Assembly: GCF_008692035.1 (NCBI RefSeq)
Contig: NZ_VTFG01000004.1
Span: 1-64,000 of the forward strand
Length of the DNA: 64,000 nucleotides
Direction: 5' to 3'
Source of the DNA: Pseudomonas marginalis
Lineage (GTDB): Bacteria; Pseudomonadota; Gammaproteobacteria; Pseudomonadales; Pseudomonadaceae
In this document: one piece after another, positions 33,544 through 42,361 of the stretch
How positions within the stretch are numbered: position 1 is the stretch's first letter
Layout: each line of letters starts with the position of its first letter
Notes under the pieces: model-generated
What the model was told of the DNA's origin: nothing
Database searches by the model: none
The model's input: only the letters and a program-made list of their open reading frames with translations
Made by a program: the position numbers and the translations under genes

Positions 33544-35670
33544 ATGAAACATCTACCCCTGTTGGCGGGCCTGTTCGGCTGCCTGCCTGTCTGCGCCTGG
33601 GCCCTCGAACTGGCTCCGACCACCATTGATGGCGAATCAACTGCCGAACCCGGCCTCACCCTGGATCAATCCAGCGGCGTGGCGTCGCGGCTGGGACTGA
33701 GCGTGCGGGAAACCCCAGCGTCGGTTGCCATCGCCAATCGCAACGACATCGAACGCCATGGCGCCAAGACGTTCCGCGATGCCGCCAACACCCTGCCCGG
33801 CGTCAACGCCAGCGCGCCGCCGGGTTTTGGCGGTTTTGTCTCTTACCGTGGGTTTACCAGCAGCCAGATCACCCAGATGTTCAACGGTATCAATGTCGCC
33901 ACCGGCCTGGCCCGCCCCGTGGATGCCTGGATCTATGACCGCGTGGAACTGGTGGGCGGCCCCTCCTCCCTGATCAACGGCGCCGGCTCCGTCGGCGGCT
34001 CGCTCAACTATGTGACGAAGCTGGCCACCCGTGAGGAGCAGGCCGCCGAAGGTCAGCTCACCTATGGCAGCTACGACACCACCGGCATGGCATTCGGCGT
34101 CAATCACGCGCTGACCGAGCCCGGCGCCGAAGTGCAGCATTACGCGCGCCTGGATGTGAGCCGCAACACCAACCACAGCTACATCGACCGCGACCAGCGT
34201 GAGGCCTGGAGCCTGGCGTTTTCCCTGCTCAGCGACCTCACCCCCGACCTGTCCCATACCCTGGCCCTGGAATACCAGGATGAACAGGAAGACAGCCCTT
34301 ACTGGGGCACGCCGGTGCTCAACCCCAAGGCCGGCGAGCTGAAGATCGACAAACACAACCGTTTCAATAACTACAACGTCGCCGACGGCCGTTACGAGCA
34401 GCGCACGATCTGGGCGCGCTCGATCATCGACTACCGGGTCAACGACAGCACGACGCTGAAAAATACGCTCTACCACCTCGACAGCCAGCGCGATTACCGC
34501 AACCTCGAAACCTACCAATACAACGCCGGCAACAGCGCGGTAAACCGCTCGACCGCCTACCAGGTGCGCCACCAGGGCGAACAGCACGGCAACCAGTTCG
34601 AGCTGCGCCATGATGACCGTCTGTTCGGCCTGTCGACCACCTGGTCCGTTGGTTTTGAGTACAAGGTCAACAGCACCACCAACACGCCGTTGAATGTGCC
34701 GGGCAACAGCACCGTGGACCCGAACGGCTTCGCCCCCGGGTACTTCTACGACATCCCGCGTACCCGGGAGAACTTCGGCAAGGACAAGACCAATGAGGTC
34801 ACCACCAAGGCGTTGTTCGTGGAGAACCGCCTGGGCCTTACCGAAAAACTCTCGCTGCTGAGCGGCCTGCGTTACGACGCCATCGACCTGGATGTGACCA
34901 ACCACCGCGGGGTCACGGCCACCAACCCACGGCACTTCAAGCGCCGTTGGGAACCGGTGACCGGTCGCGTCGGCCTGACCTACCAGTTCATCCCATCGGC
35001 CAATGTCTACGTGCAATACAGCACCGCCGCCGAACAACCGAGTACAACCACCCAGGTGTTCGATGTGTCGACCGGCAAACAATGGGAGGTGGGCAGCAAG
35101 TTCGACTACCTGGACGGCCGTGGCTCGGCCACCGTTGCTGTCTATAAGATCGAACGCAAGGACTTTGCCGTAACCGACCCGCAGGACCCGACCACGAGCA
35201 TCCCGGTCGGCGCGCAGTCATCGAAGGGCATCGAGCTGGCCAGTTCATTGCGCATCACGCCCAGGCTGCTGGCGGAAGGCAACATCGCCTGGGTGGATGC
35301 CGAATACGATGAGTTCAACGAGAAAATCGCCAGTGGCGCAGTGGTTTCGCGCAAGGGCAATACACCGACCAACGTGCCCAGGCGCGTCGGCAACCTGTGG
35401 TTGACCTATGACTTTGCCGAGGACTGGCAAGGCGGCGTGGATGCACGCTATGTCGCCGAGGTGTATGCGGACAATGCCAACACCCAGACGGTGCCGGCCT
35501 ACACGCTGTTCGGGACGTTCCTGCGCTACCAGGTGGACTCACACACCTCGGTGACCGGCCGGGTGCGCAACCTGACCAATGAGGTGTATGCCGAGTTTGC
35601 CCATGTGTCGCCAGCGTATTACCTGGGAGCGCCACGGACATTCGAGCTGGCGGTGCAAACCAGATTCTGA
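33544..35670 (+). CDS. TonB-dependent outer-membrane receptor (no signalling domain)
   Basis: A 708-residue receptor with a signal peptide cleaved near CAWA (residue 20). The plug domain (about 50-165) has ETPASVAIANRNDI, FRDAANTLPGVNA and DRVELVGGPSSLINGAG, and the barrel ends in the typical terminal Phe (LAVQTRF). It lacks the STN domain of the other receptor. Its neighbour is the DUF2946 gene, which suggests copper or another metal complex rather than a ferric siderophore, but the ligand cannot be set from sequence. I chose the ATG at 33544; the upstream extension is not signal-like. Confidence 0.9.
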   Translation: MKHLPLLAGLFGCLPVCAWALELAPTTIDGESTAEPGLTLDQSSGVASRLGLSVRETPASVAIANRNDIERHGAKTFRDAANTLPGVNASAPPGFGGFVSYRGFTSSQITQMFNGINVATGLARPVDAWIYDRVELVGGPSSLINGAGSVGGSLNYVTKLATREEQAAEGQLTYGSYDTTGMAFGVNHALTEPGAEVQHYARLDVSRNTNHSYIDRDQREAWSLAFSLLSDLTPDLSHTLALEYQDEQEDSPYWGTPVLNPKAGELKIDKHNRFNNYNVADGRYEQRTIWARSIIDYRVNDSTTLKNTLYHLDSQRDYRNLETYQYNAGNSAVNRSTAYQVRHQGEQHGNQFELRHDDRLFGLSTTWSVGFEYKVNSTTNTPLNVPGNSTVDPNGFAPGYFYDIPRTRENFGKDKTNEVTTKALFVENRLGLTEKLSLLSGLRYDAIDLDVTNHRGVTATNPRHFKRRWEPVTGRVGLTYQFIPSANVYVQYSTAAEQPSTTTQVFDVSTGKQWEVGSKFDYLDGRGSATVAVYKIERKDFAVTDPQDPTTSIPVGAQSSKGIELASSLRITPRLLAEGNIAWVDAEYDEFNEKIASGAVVSRKGNTPTNVPRRVGNLWLTYDFAEDWQGGVDARYVAEVYADNANTQTVPAYTLFGTFLRYQVDSHTSVTGRVRNLTNEVYAEFAHVSPAYYLGAPRTFELAVQTRF

Positions 35671-35689
35671 AGCGACACTGCAAACAACA

Positions 35690-35717
35690 TGTGGGAGGGG
35701 GCAAGCCCTCTCCCACA
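35690..35717. repeat. Single REP palindrome
   Basis: TGTGGGAGGGGGCAAGCCCT is followed directly by CTCCCACA, giving one REP hairpin without the spacer of a REPIN. It lies between the convergent TonB receptor and betaine-binding protein genes and may serve as their shared 3' boundary. Confidence 0.85.
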
Positions 35718-35753
35718 TTATTTTTGATCTCCGCTCGGCAATAAGCGCCGTGC

Positions 35754-36770
35754 TTACTTCAAGCTGGCTTCGACCTTCTGCGCCACATCCTCGGTCAACC
35801 AGGCCTTCCACACCTCCGGATGCTCCTTGAGGAATGCCTGGGCCACCTCCCGAGGCGCGGTGTGATTCTCGCTCATGGTCGCGAGGGCTTGGTTCAGCGG
35901 CCCAATCGGCAACTCGACCTTCTCGAAAAACCCGGCAATCTGCGGATGCTCCTTCTGGAACGGCGTGGACACGCCAATACTCAGCTTGGATGCCAACGAC
36001 CGAGTGGGCTTCGGGTCGGGGTTATCCGCATCCGTCAGGGTCTTCCAGGCCTCGGCATCGAACGGTGGCTCCTCCAGCTGGATCAGCTTGTAGCGCCCCA
36101 TCAACGGCGTCGGTGACCAGTAGTAGAACAACACCGGTTTGCCGCGACGGATGGACGAGGCAATTTCGGCATCCAGGGCAGCTCCCGAACCGCTGCGAAA
36201 GTTCACGTAGCTGTCATCCAGGCCATAGGCCTTGAGCTTCTGTTTGTTGACCACTTCCGAGGTCCAGCCGATGGGACTGTTGAGGAAGCGCCCCTTGCCG
36301 GGAGACTCCGGGTCCTTGAACACGTCCTTGTAGCGCGCAAGGTCTTTCACGCTCTTGAGGTCCGGTGCCAGGGGCTTGATACCTTTGGACGGATCACCCT
36401 TGACCACGTATTCCGGCACCCACCACCCCTCGGTGGCCCCCTTGACCGTATCCCCCAGGCCCACCACTTTGCCTTCGGCCTCGGCCTTGACCCATACCGG
36501 GCTGCGGCCGGCCCACTCTTCACCGATGACCTGGATGTCGTTCTTGGCCAGGGCGGTTTCCAGGGTGATGGTGGTACCGGGCAAGGTGTCGGTGGGCAAG
36601 TCGTAGCCCTTCTCGACGATGACCCGCAGTATTTCGGTGATCAGGCTGCCGCTTTCCCAGTTCAGGTCGGCAAAGTGCACCGGCGCTGGCGCGGCCGAAA
36701 CGGGCAGCGAAGCCACTGCCAGACCCAGGGTCGTCAGCGATGCAGCCAACAGCGTTCTCAATCCTTTCAT
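35754..36770 (-). CDS. Glycine betaine/choline/carnitine-type ABC substrate-binding protein
   Basis: A 338-residue OpuAC-type binding protein with a signal peptide (cleaved after VSA, about 26). The mature protein is rich in the Trp/Tyr residues that cage quaternary amines: LNWESGS, GEEWAGRSPVW, EGWWVPEY and LFYYWSPTPL. No permease or ATPase genes lie nearby, so it is an orphan binding protein that would dock to a transporter encoded elsewhere, as P. aeruginosa CaiX and BetX do with CbcWV. Choice among betaine, choline and carnitine is not possible here. Confidence 0.87.
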   Translation of the reverse strand: MKGLRTLLAASLTTLGLAVASLPVSAAPAPVHFADLNWESGSLITEILRVIVEKGYDLPTDTLPGTTITLETALAKNDIQVIGEEWAGRSPVWVKAEAEGKVVGLGDTVKGATEGWWVPEYVVKGDPSKGIKPLAPDLKSVKDLARYKDVFKDPESPGKGRFLNSPIGWTSEVVNKQKLKAYGLDDSYVNFRSGSGAALDAEIASSIRRGKPVLFYYWSPTPLMGRYKLIQLEEPPFDAEAWKTLTDADNPDPKPTRSLASKLSIGVSTPFQKEHPQIAGFFEKVELPIGPLNQALATMSENHTAPREVAQAFLKEHPEVWKAWLTEDVAQKVEASLK

Positions 36771-36903
36771 GCCCTTGCACCTCGCGATGTCGCAGCAAAC
36801 AACGAACGGCTTTGCTGTCTATGCGCGAAGCCTCTGAATAGTTAAGTCAACTCAACTGTAGTAGAGGTTCCGGGAGATAGGAGATGTTCGCAGTATTTAC
36901 CGA

Positions 36904-37353
36904 TTATTCACTGGCCTTGAACGTCACCAGCTCACCCTTGCGCCATTTGGCGGCCTTGCCGGTCACGGCCTTGAGGGTCTTGGTCAGGCCTTCCTGCAGT
37001 TGTTCATGGGCCGCAAACACCAGCATCACACTGTGGCCTTCCTTGAAGACGATGCCCTGGCCTTCGGGCGAGGACACAAAGGCATAGTCGCCCAAGCCAT
37101 ACACCGTCAACTTGATGTCGCGGAACTTGAGTTCGAACTTGCCACCTTCGCGACTGGGCAATACCGCAGCACGGAAGTGGTCGCCCACCTTGAGTTCCAG
37201 ACGGGGTTTGTCATCCACAACCATTGCCGCTTCGGTATCGATTTCGGCGATGTAGATGCCTTCCGGCGTCTGCTCAGTGATGTAAACAAAACGGGATTGA
37301 AACTGCTTGACCAACTTTGCGCGCAAATCACCCAGCACGAACAACGCGTGCAT
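36904..37353 (-). CDS. Conserved hypothetical protein, mostly beta-structured
   Basis: A 149-residue soluble protein starting MHALFVLGDLRAKLVKQFQS. It has alternating short strands with several Lys/Glu-rich turns and ends TFKASE. There is no signal peptide, Cys or known motif. The ATG at 37353 is the first credible start, but the ribosome site is weak and the true start may be a TTG or GTG a few codons upstream. It stands alone; function unknown. Confidence 0.6.
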   Translation of the reverse strand: MHALFVLGDLRAKLVKQFQSRFVYITEQTPEGIYIAEIDTEAAMVVDDKPRLELKVGDHFRAAVLPSREGGKFELKFRDIKLTVYGLGDYAFVSSPEGQGIVFKEGHSVMLVFAAHEQLQEGLTKTLKAVTGKAAKWRKGELVTFKASE

Positions 37354-37768
37354 ATCCAGATTACTGACTGCCAAGGAAACGCCCCCACATCGAAAAGAGC
37401 ACTGTCCGCCGGAGCGGGCAGCACAAAGAAACGGCCATCTCGGCACGATCACACAACACATTCATGGAAAAACTGAAGAAGACCCCGTTGCTGCGCCCAA
37501 AGCCCCGGACAGGCATGCACGATGGGCCTTGCGCAGGGACATCAGGCATCGCAGGAGATCACAGGTTCAATAACCAGAGAATACCGGTCGACCCGCTTCA
37601 GAGAATAACACTATTAAAAACGCAGTTTCCGACAGCTCATACAAACAAAAACACCTCGGCGTGGAACCAGACGCCGACTGCCGACGACAATACTAAAACA
37701 GCAACACGGGTCAAAACCACCTGTAACGCCGCTGGTGGGTCAACAAGATCGATCGACAGGAGCTGACC
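37354..37768. other. Gene-free stretch of about 415 bases
   Basis: I see no convincing gene in this stretch. Both flanking genes point away from it, so it must hold two promoters. The right half is A-rich (AACACTATTAAAAACGCAG and CAATACTAAAACAGCAAC). A GGAACC at 37663-37668 resembles half a hrp box but has no CCAC partner. No repeat is visible. Confidence 0.5.
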
Positions 37769-38035
37769 ATGCAACGACGCCAATACGACGCTATGTCTTC
37801 CCGCACTCGTTCATCATGTCAGGACGAACAGCAATACTACTGCTTACGCAGTCCCAACGGGTACCCCGATTCCGTTCTTTACCAGGTTGTACCCGCCGGA
37901 AGAAACTTCTTCCATATCCGCGAAGTCACCAGTGGCAGGATCAGAGGCTTTCGCAGCGACCACATCGAGGCCTGTGAACTGGCCAAGCGGCTGGAGGCCT
38001 CACTGCACGGCGGAATCGTTTCGTCACCCGGATGA
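37769..38035 (+). CDS. Small basic hypothetical protein
   Basis: An 88-residue protein starting MQRRQYDAMSSRTRSSCQDE, with GGAGC seven bases before the ATG. The central part (YYCLRSPNGYPDSVLYQVV, IREVTSGRIRGFRSDHIEACELAKRLE) looks like a compact alpha/beta fold with a final helix. It has three Cys. No family recognised. It starts a run of three short plus-strand genes. Confidence 0.6.
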   Translation: MQRRQYDAMSSRTRSSCQDEQQYYCLRSPNGYPDSVLYQVVPAGRNFFHIREVTSGRIRGFRSDHIEACELAKRLEASLHGGIVSSPG

Positions 38036-38150
38036 CTTTACTGCGCCGCCGCCCTTCAACAACTGCCATACTGGCCTGTCCATTGGAATTTGCTCCCTCA
38101 CGGGCCAGGTTTCATCAGTGCTGTTGGTTACCTCGAAGGGAAGGCGATAC

Positions 38151-38381
38151 GTGACGGAATTTGATATTGGCGAATTTTTCATCCATGGCGACGCAAGGGA
38201 AGTCGACGGGGAGTTTCAAGCAGTGATCGTGATGCGCGCCAAACCGCCGTTGACCACCGTCACCACGCATCAGGTCGAAAAAGACCGGTGGTTCAAGACC
38301 TTCGATACCGCCGCCAGCGCCGGAAAAGAATCCGCCCAGGCACTCAAGGCTGCAGTGGATTCAGGGGCACTGACCTCCTGA
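38151..38381 (+). CDS. Small hypothetical protein
   Basis: A 76-residue protein from a GTG start at 38151 with AAGGCG upstream; the frame is open further 5' but the upstream sequence lacks codon bias and overlaps the previous gene. It begins VTEFDIGEFFIHGDAR read as Met, has a beta-hairpin-like N-terminal half and an amphipathic C-terminal helix (AGKESAQALKAAVDSGAL). Function unknown. Confidence 0.55.
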   Translation: MTEFDIGEFFIHGDAREVDGEFQAVIVMRAKPPLTTVTTHQVEKDRWFKTFDTAASAGKESAQALKAAVDSGALTS

Positions 38382-38453
38382 CAATCCGATCGAACTCTAC
38401 CGCGCCACAAGCCTCCCATGCATAACGATCCCGAAACCCGCACGGAGACTGAC

Positions 38454-38690
38454 ATGGACGCGCCAATACCGACACTCGAAACCTTATTTGAACAACTGGG
38501 CCTGGACTCAACCCCCGAAGCCATCGACGCCTTCATTGTCGCGCACCCGTTGAGTGACGACGTCAAGTTGATCGACGCGCCGTTCTGGACGCCGCAACAG
38601 GCACAGTTCCTCAAGGAAGAACTGCGTGAAGACGCCGATTGGGCCATGGCGGTGGATGAGCTGAACCAGCGCCTGCATCAACCGCAGTAA
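38454..38690 (+). CDS. DUF2789 family protein
   Basis: A 78-residue acidic helical protein. LETLFEQLGLDSTPEAIDAF and the DAPFWTPQQAQFLKEELRED segment match the DUF2789 family, small soluble proteins of unknown role in Pseudomonas and relatives. I prefer the ATG at 38454 (GGAGA upstream) to the one at 38418 because family members start just before this LETLF helix. Confidence 0.75.
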   Translation: MDAPIPTLETLFEQLGLDSTPEAIDAFIVAHPLSDDVKLIDAPFWTPQQAQFLKEELREDADWAMAVDELNQRLHQPQ

Positions 38691-38704
38691 TCCACACAAT
38701 ACCG

Positions 38705-38737
38705 GCTGCCTGGGCGCAATAGCGCTTGCCAGGCAGC
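38705..38737. terminator. Stem-loop between convergent genes
   Basis: GCTGCCTGG pairs with CCAGGCAGC (9 bp), and GCGC/GCGC inside the loop forms a second small stem. It lies between the convergent DUF2789 and chemoreceptor genes and is a plausible shared transcription end, although the T-run is weak. Confidence 0.6.
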
Positions 38738-38771
38738 TGGTATTTCCCCGTCTCACAGACGACCACAATCC

Positions 38772-40412
38772 CTAGCGCGCAGCCTTCGCCCCCTCCGGCT
38801 TATACCCCAGGCGCAAGCCCCCCCAATGCCGCCCCCGGACCATGATCGGCACCGACAAGTCGTGCATCAACTCGCCGGTATCGCGGGTGTAGGTCTGCAA
38901 TAGCACCGCTTGCTGGTGGCTGCCGCAGCGGATCCCGGTGCGGTCTTCGAACTTGCGCTTGGTGCGGTTCTGCACCGCATCGACCTGGGCATCGCCGGTC
39001 AGCGCCTGGGAAAACGCCTTGTTGTGCGTCGGCACATAACCCTGGGGCGTGCAGGCAATGGCAAATACCAAGCCTTCATGGCGTGGCAGCAGTGCTTCCT
39101 GGATGGCCGGCAGCACCTGGTCGGTGTAGCCATCGAACCGGCTGTGGTACTTGCTCGGGCTGGTGTTGGGGATCAAGGTGTAGCTGCGGTCGAACAAGTC
39201 ATCCAGGCTGATGCGGTTCTGCTGTACATCGGCTTCGAATTGCGCGGCAATCCGGCTCGCGCCTTCGCGCGCCAGGTCGTAGATGCGCTGGTGATAGTCA
39301 TCCAGCCCGACTTCCGCCAGGCGCTCACTGATCGTTTCCGCCTGCCCTTCCATCTGCACAGCGGCATCGGCCAACTGGCGGGTCTGCTGGTCGCTCACGA
39401 TAAGATCGCTGCGCATTTGCTCCACGGCATGGAACAGGCTGTCGAGTTGGGCGCGGTTGGTGTCGGTGCCCTGGGCGATTTCATTGACCTGGCCTTCCAC
39501 GCCCGCCGCCAGGCCGGCAATGTTCTCCAGGTGCTCGCCGGCGTGCTCCACCTGCTCGACACCGGTGTGCAAGTCTGCCGAGAGCTGGCGAATCTGCTCA
39601 ACCACCTGGGCAGTGCGTTGCTGGATATCCGCCACCATCACCCCGACTTCATCGGTGGCCGTGGCTGTGCGGCCCGCCAGCCCACGTACTTCATCCGCCA
39701 CCACGGCGAACCCGCGACCGTGCTCACCAGCCCGCGCCGCTTCAATCGCGGCGTTGAGCGCCAACAGGTTGGTCTGGCTGGCGATGGACTGAATCACCAG
39801 GGTCACCCGCTGGATTTCTTCACTGCGTTGGCTCAGGGCTTCAATCAACTCCCGACTGGCATTGGCGCGCTGGCTGAGCTGGTGCATACGAATGATCGAC
39901 TGGGCCAGCACTTCACGGCCTTCAGTGCTGCGCTGATGGGCCTGGCTGGCCGCCTGCAGGGCCTCGCGACTGAGTTGGGAGGTGACCTTTTCGGTGCTGA
40001 TCATCACTTCGGCACTGCTGACGATCTGCTTGGCCGCGCCCAATTGCGATTGCACTCGAGCCGCCAGTTGCTTGACCGAGTAGGCAACGCCGGCAGCGGA
40101 CAGTGCGTTGTGGCTGGTGGTATAGGACAGATCGCGGGTCAGCTCGCCAATGGCATCGGCAGTGGCGGGCGGTGCCGTGCGGGAGGTGCGGTTCATAAGG
40201 CCTGGCAGCCAGATCACCAGCAAGGCAATGGGCAGGCAGAGGTAGATCGGCAGGCTGGCAAACGCCAGGCCCAGCAGTACCAGCACCAGGGCGGCGCTCT
40301 GCAGGAGCGGCATCAACCAGCCGGGCAACCCGCGCACCACCGGTTGCGGTGGCACTGCTGCGCCCATCAGAGCTCCGTCTCCAGCCATTGTCGTTACCCC
40401 ACTGTTTGTCAT
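38772..40412 (-). CDS. Methyl-accepting chemotaxis protein with C-terminal sensor domain
   Basis: A protein of about 546 residues. It has two close membrane segments near the N terminus (about 33-68) with almost no periplasmic loop. A cytoplasmic signalling domain follows, whose hairpin tip EIQRVTLVIQSIASQTNLLALNAAIEAARAGEHGRG (cited in parts) and VVADEVRGLAGRTATATDEV-type segment contact CheA and CheW. Unusually, about 170 residues follow the signalling domain (SYTLIPNTSPSKYHSRFD, LMHDLSVPIMVRGRHWGG); this resembles a cytosolic Cache/PAS-like sensor. Start chosen at 40412 (AGGGA upstream). Ligand unknown. Confidence 0.87.
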   Translation of the reverse strand: MTNSGVTTMAGDGALMGAAVPPQPVVRGLPGWLMPLLQSAALVLVLLGLAFASLPIYLCLPIALLVIWLPGLMNRTSRTAPPATADAIGELTRDLSYTTSHNALSAAGVAYSVKQLAARVQSQLGAAKQIVSSAEVMISTEKVTSQLSREALQAASQAHQRSTEGREVLAQSIIRMHQLSQRANASRELIEALSQRSEEIQRVTLVIQSIASQTNLLALNAAIEAARAGEHGRGFAVVADEVRGLAGRTATATDEVGVMVADIQQRTAQVVEQIRQLSADLHTGVEQVEHAGEHLENIAGLAAGVEGQVNEIAQGTDTNRAQLDSLFHAVEQMRSDLIVSDQQTRQLADAAVQMEGQAETISERLAEVGLDDYHQRIYDLAREGASRIAAQFEADVQQNRISLDDLFDRSYTLIPNTSPSKYHSRFDGYTDQVLPAIQEALLPRHEGLVFAIACTPQGYVPTHNKAFSQALTGDAQVDAVQNRTKRKFEDRTGIRCGSHQQAVLLQTYTRDTGELMHDLSVPIMVRGRHWGGLRLGYKPEGAKAAR

Positions 40413-40550
40413 TTTTGTCCCTGCATTAAACGCCACTATCCAGCCATTATCCATGGGCCTTTAGTGGGGTAGCCTGCAGCAGATCAATAGACGGGGCGTA
40501 ACGGGTCTTTCTCCGGGGAACCGCCCAGGCGATCCCCCAGCTTCAGCGCA

Positions 40551-40955
40551 TCAGGCCTGGCGCTGGTGCTTGTCGATCTGCTCGTGGCGCTCTTGCGCTT
40601 CGATGCAGTACTTGGTGGTCGGGCTGATCAGCAGGCGCTTGAGGCCGATAGGCTCGCCGCTGTCATCGCACCAGCCGAAGGAATCTTCCTTGATGCGTTC
40701 CAGTGCACGCTCAAGCTGCGGCAGCATGCGCTGGTCGCGGTCGATGGCGTTGACCAGCCAGGTGCGCTCTTCTTCAACGGAAGCGGCGTCGGCCGGGTCG
40801 GCCGGGGTGTCCAGGCTTTCAATGGCGATGCGGTTCTGCTCAATGCGCTCGTGGTGTTCCACCTTCATGTCCTGCAGCAACTTCTCGAAAAAAGCGTGCT
40901 GTTCGGCATTCATGTAGTCATCCGCCGGCATGGCCAGCAACTTTTCCTTTGTCAT
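40551..40955 (-). CDS. DksA-family regulator with reduced zinc finger (DksA2-like)
   Basis: A 134-residue DksA/TraR protein starting MTKEKLLAMPADDYMNAEQ. The coiled coil (about 25-90) ends in a DPADAASVEEE tip bearing the Asp/Ala pair that reaches the RNA polymerase active site. The zinc finger keeps the exact spacing C-x2-C-x17-C-x2-C, but the ligands are Cys96, Ser99, Cys117 and Ala120. Only two of four cysteines remain, as in P. aeruginosa DksA2, which replaces DksA when zinc is scarce. I see no clear Zur box upstream, so regulation by zinc is not shown. Confidence 0.85.
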   Translation of the reverse strand: MTKEKLLAMPADDYMNAEQHAFFEKLLQDMKVEHHERIEQNRIAIESLDTPADPADAASVEEERTWLVNAIDRDQRMLPQLERALERIKEDSFGWCDDSGEPIGLKRLLISPTTKYCIEAQERHEQIDKHQRQA

Positions 40956-41226
40956 TGATTTCTCTATAAAAAATACGTGCATTAAGGCGAATAAGGGAGC
41001 GTTCCGGTCGACCTCTGCAGGTCTCGGAAAGGCGCCATCCATTCCAAGCGCCACCCGGCACTCAATTTACGAGGGGCGGCAGTCTAAGGCCGACTTGAGG
41101 GCACAGCAACTGAAATGACAGGCATTTTTACCGATATAACCCCCAAAGGCACCAGGACGGGCTTGGCGAATGGTTATCGGAGTGCGTTTATAGCAGGAAA
41201 GTTCGTACAGCAGCTATAAGCCGCAG

Positions 41227-41273
41227 GCTGCAAGCGACAAGCTGTAGAGCTCATCGGACTTGCAGCTTGCAGC
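41227..41273. repeat. Inverted repeat at the end of the inositol transport operon
   Basis: GCTGCAAGC (41227-41235) pairs with GCTTGCAGC (41265-41273), within a zone of repeated CTTGCAGCTTGAAGC words that runs into the stop of the permease gene. This looks like a second class of Pseudomonas intergenic repeat and may end or stabilise the transport transcript. Confidence 0.6.
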
Positions 41274-41280
41274 TTGAAGC

Positions 41281-42303
41281 TCAGCGCTTGAGCTTGCGCT
41301 TGTTGCGGTACTGGTCGATCACCACCGCCACCACAATGATCAGGCCCTTGATGATGTCCTGGATATACGCATCCACCCCGACAAAGGTAAACCCGCTGGC
41401 CATCACCCCAAGGATCAGTGCGCCGATCACGGTACCGGTGATACGCCCTACCCCGCCCGCCAGGCTGGTGCCGCCGATCACCGCGGCGGCAATCGCATCC
41501 AGCTCATAGGACATGCCCATGCCCGCCTGGCCGGTGGCGGCGCGTGCCGAGGCCACCACACCCGCCAGGCCTGCCAGGAGACCGGCAATGCTGTAGACGA
41601 TGATCAGGTGGCGCTTGACGTTGATCCCCGACGTCCGCGCCGCCTGCATATTGCCGCCGATGGCGTAGGTGTACTTGCCGTACTTGGTGTAGCGCAGGGC
41701 GATATGGAAGATCACCGCCACCACCAGGAAGATGATCACCGGCATCGCGCCATGGCCGATGGCCGTGTACGAATCCGAGAGCATGCTCACCGGCTGGCCT
41801 TCGGTGTAGTAACGCGCCAGGCCACGGGCCGAGACCATCATGCCCAGGGTCGCGATAAACGGCGGAATACCGGTGACGGCGATGATGCTGCCGTTGATCG
41901 CCCCCGCCAGCAGCCCCACACCCAACCCCATCGCCACCGGAATCCACACCGGCAAGTCTGTCAGCGAAGGGAACACCGCCCGGGAAAAGTCGGAGGTTTG
42001 CGCCAAACTGGCGGCGATCATCGCCGACAGCGCCAGCACCGACCCCGAAGACAGGTCGATCCCCGTGGTGATGATCACCTGGGTCACCCCGATCGCCAGC
42101 AAGCCGATGATGGACACTTGCAGGATCATCAGCACCAGGCGCTGGGAGTTCATCAGGAAGCTCTGGTCCCGCACGATCCAGCCAAACAGCTCAAACACCA
42201 GGCCGATGCCGATCAGCACCAGGAAGATGCTCAGCTCGGTGGGCAAGCGCCGACGGTGCTTGACCGGGGCCGTGGCAGGCTTGTTGTCCGTTATTGCGTT
42301 CAT
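41281..42303 (-). CDS. iatP: Inositol-type sugar ABC transporter permease
   Basis: A 340-residue permease of the RbsC/XylH class with about nine membrane segments. The signatures GVTQVIITTGIDLSSGSVLAL and GGTSLAGGVGRITGTVIGALI are typical of ribose/inositol permeases. It is the last gene after the ATPase and binding-protein genes and stands in the iol locus, so myo-inositol is the likely substrate (Caulobacter names IatP, IatA, IbpA). The ATG at 42303 is preferred to the TTG two codons upstream. Confidence 0.88.
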   Translation of the reverse strand: MNAITDNKPATAPVKHRRRLPTELSIFLVLIGIGLVFELFGWIVRDQSFLMNSQRLVLMILQVSIIGLLAIGVTQVIITTGIDLSSGSVLALSAMIAASLAQTSDFSRAVFPSLTDLPVWIPVAMGLGVGLLAGAINGSIIAVTGIPPFIATLGMMVSARGLARYYTEGQPVSMLSDSYTAIGHGAMPVIIFLVVAVIFHIALRYTKYGKYTYAIGGNMQAARTSGINVKRHLIIVYSIAGLLAGLAGVVASARAATGQAGMGMSYELDAIAAAVIGGTSLAGGVGRITGTVIGALILGVMASGFTFVGVDAYIQDIIKGLIIVVAVVIDQYRNKRKLKR

Positions 42304-42361
42304 AGCCAATCACCTTCTTATTCTATGGCGCGGGCCAACCGCAGGCCCGCGCGGCTGTTCG

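Noticed and set aside
37663..37695. GGAACC in the 37.4-37.8 kb gap as a hrp box
   Set aside because: The second half (CCACNNA) is missing at the right distance; CCGACGA is too poor a match.
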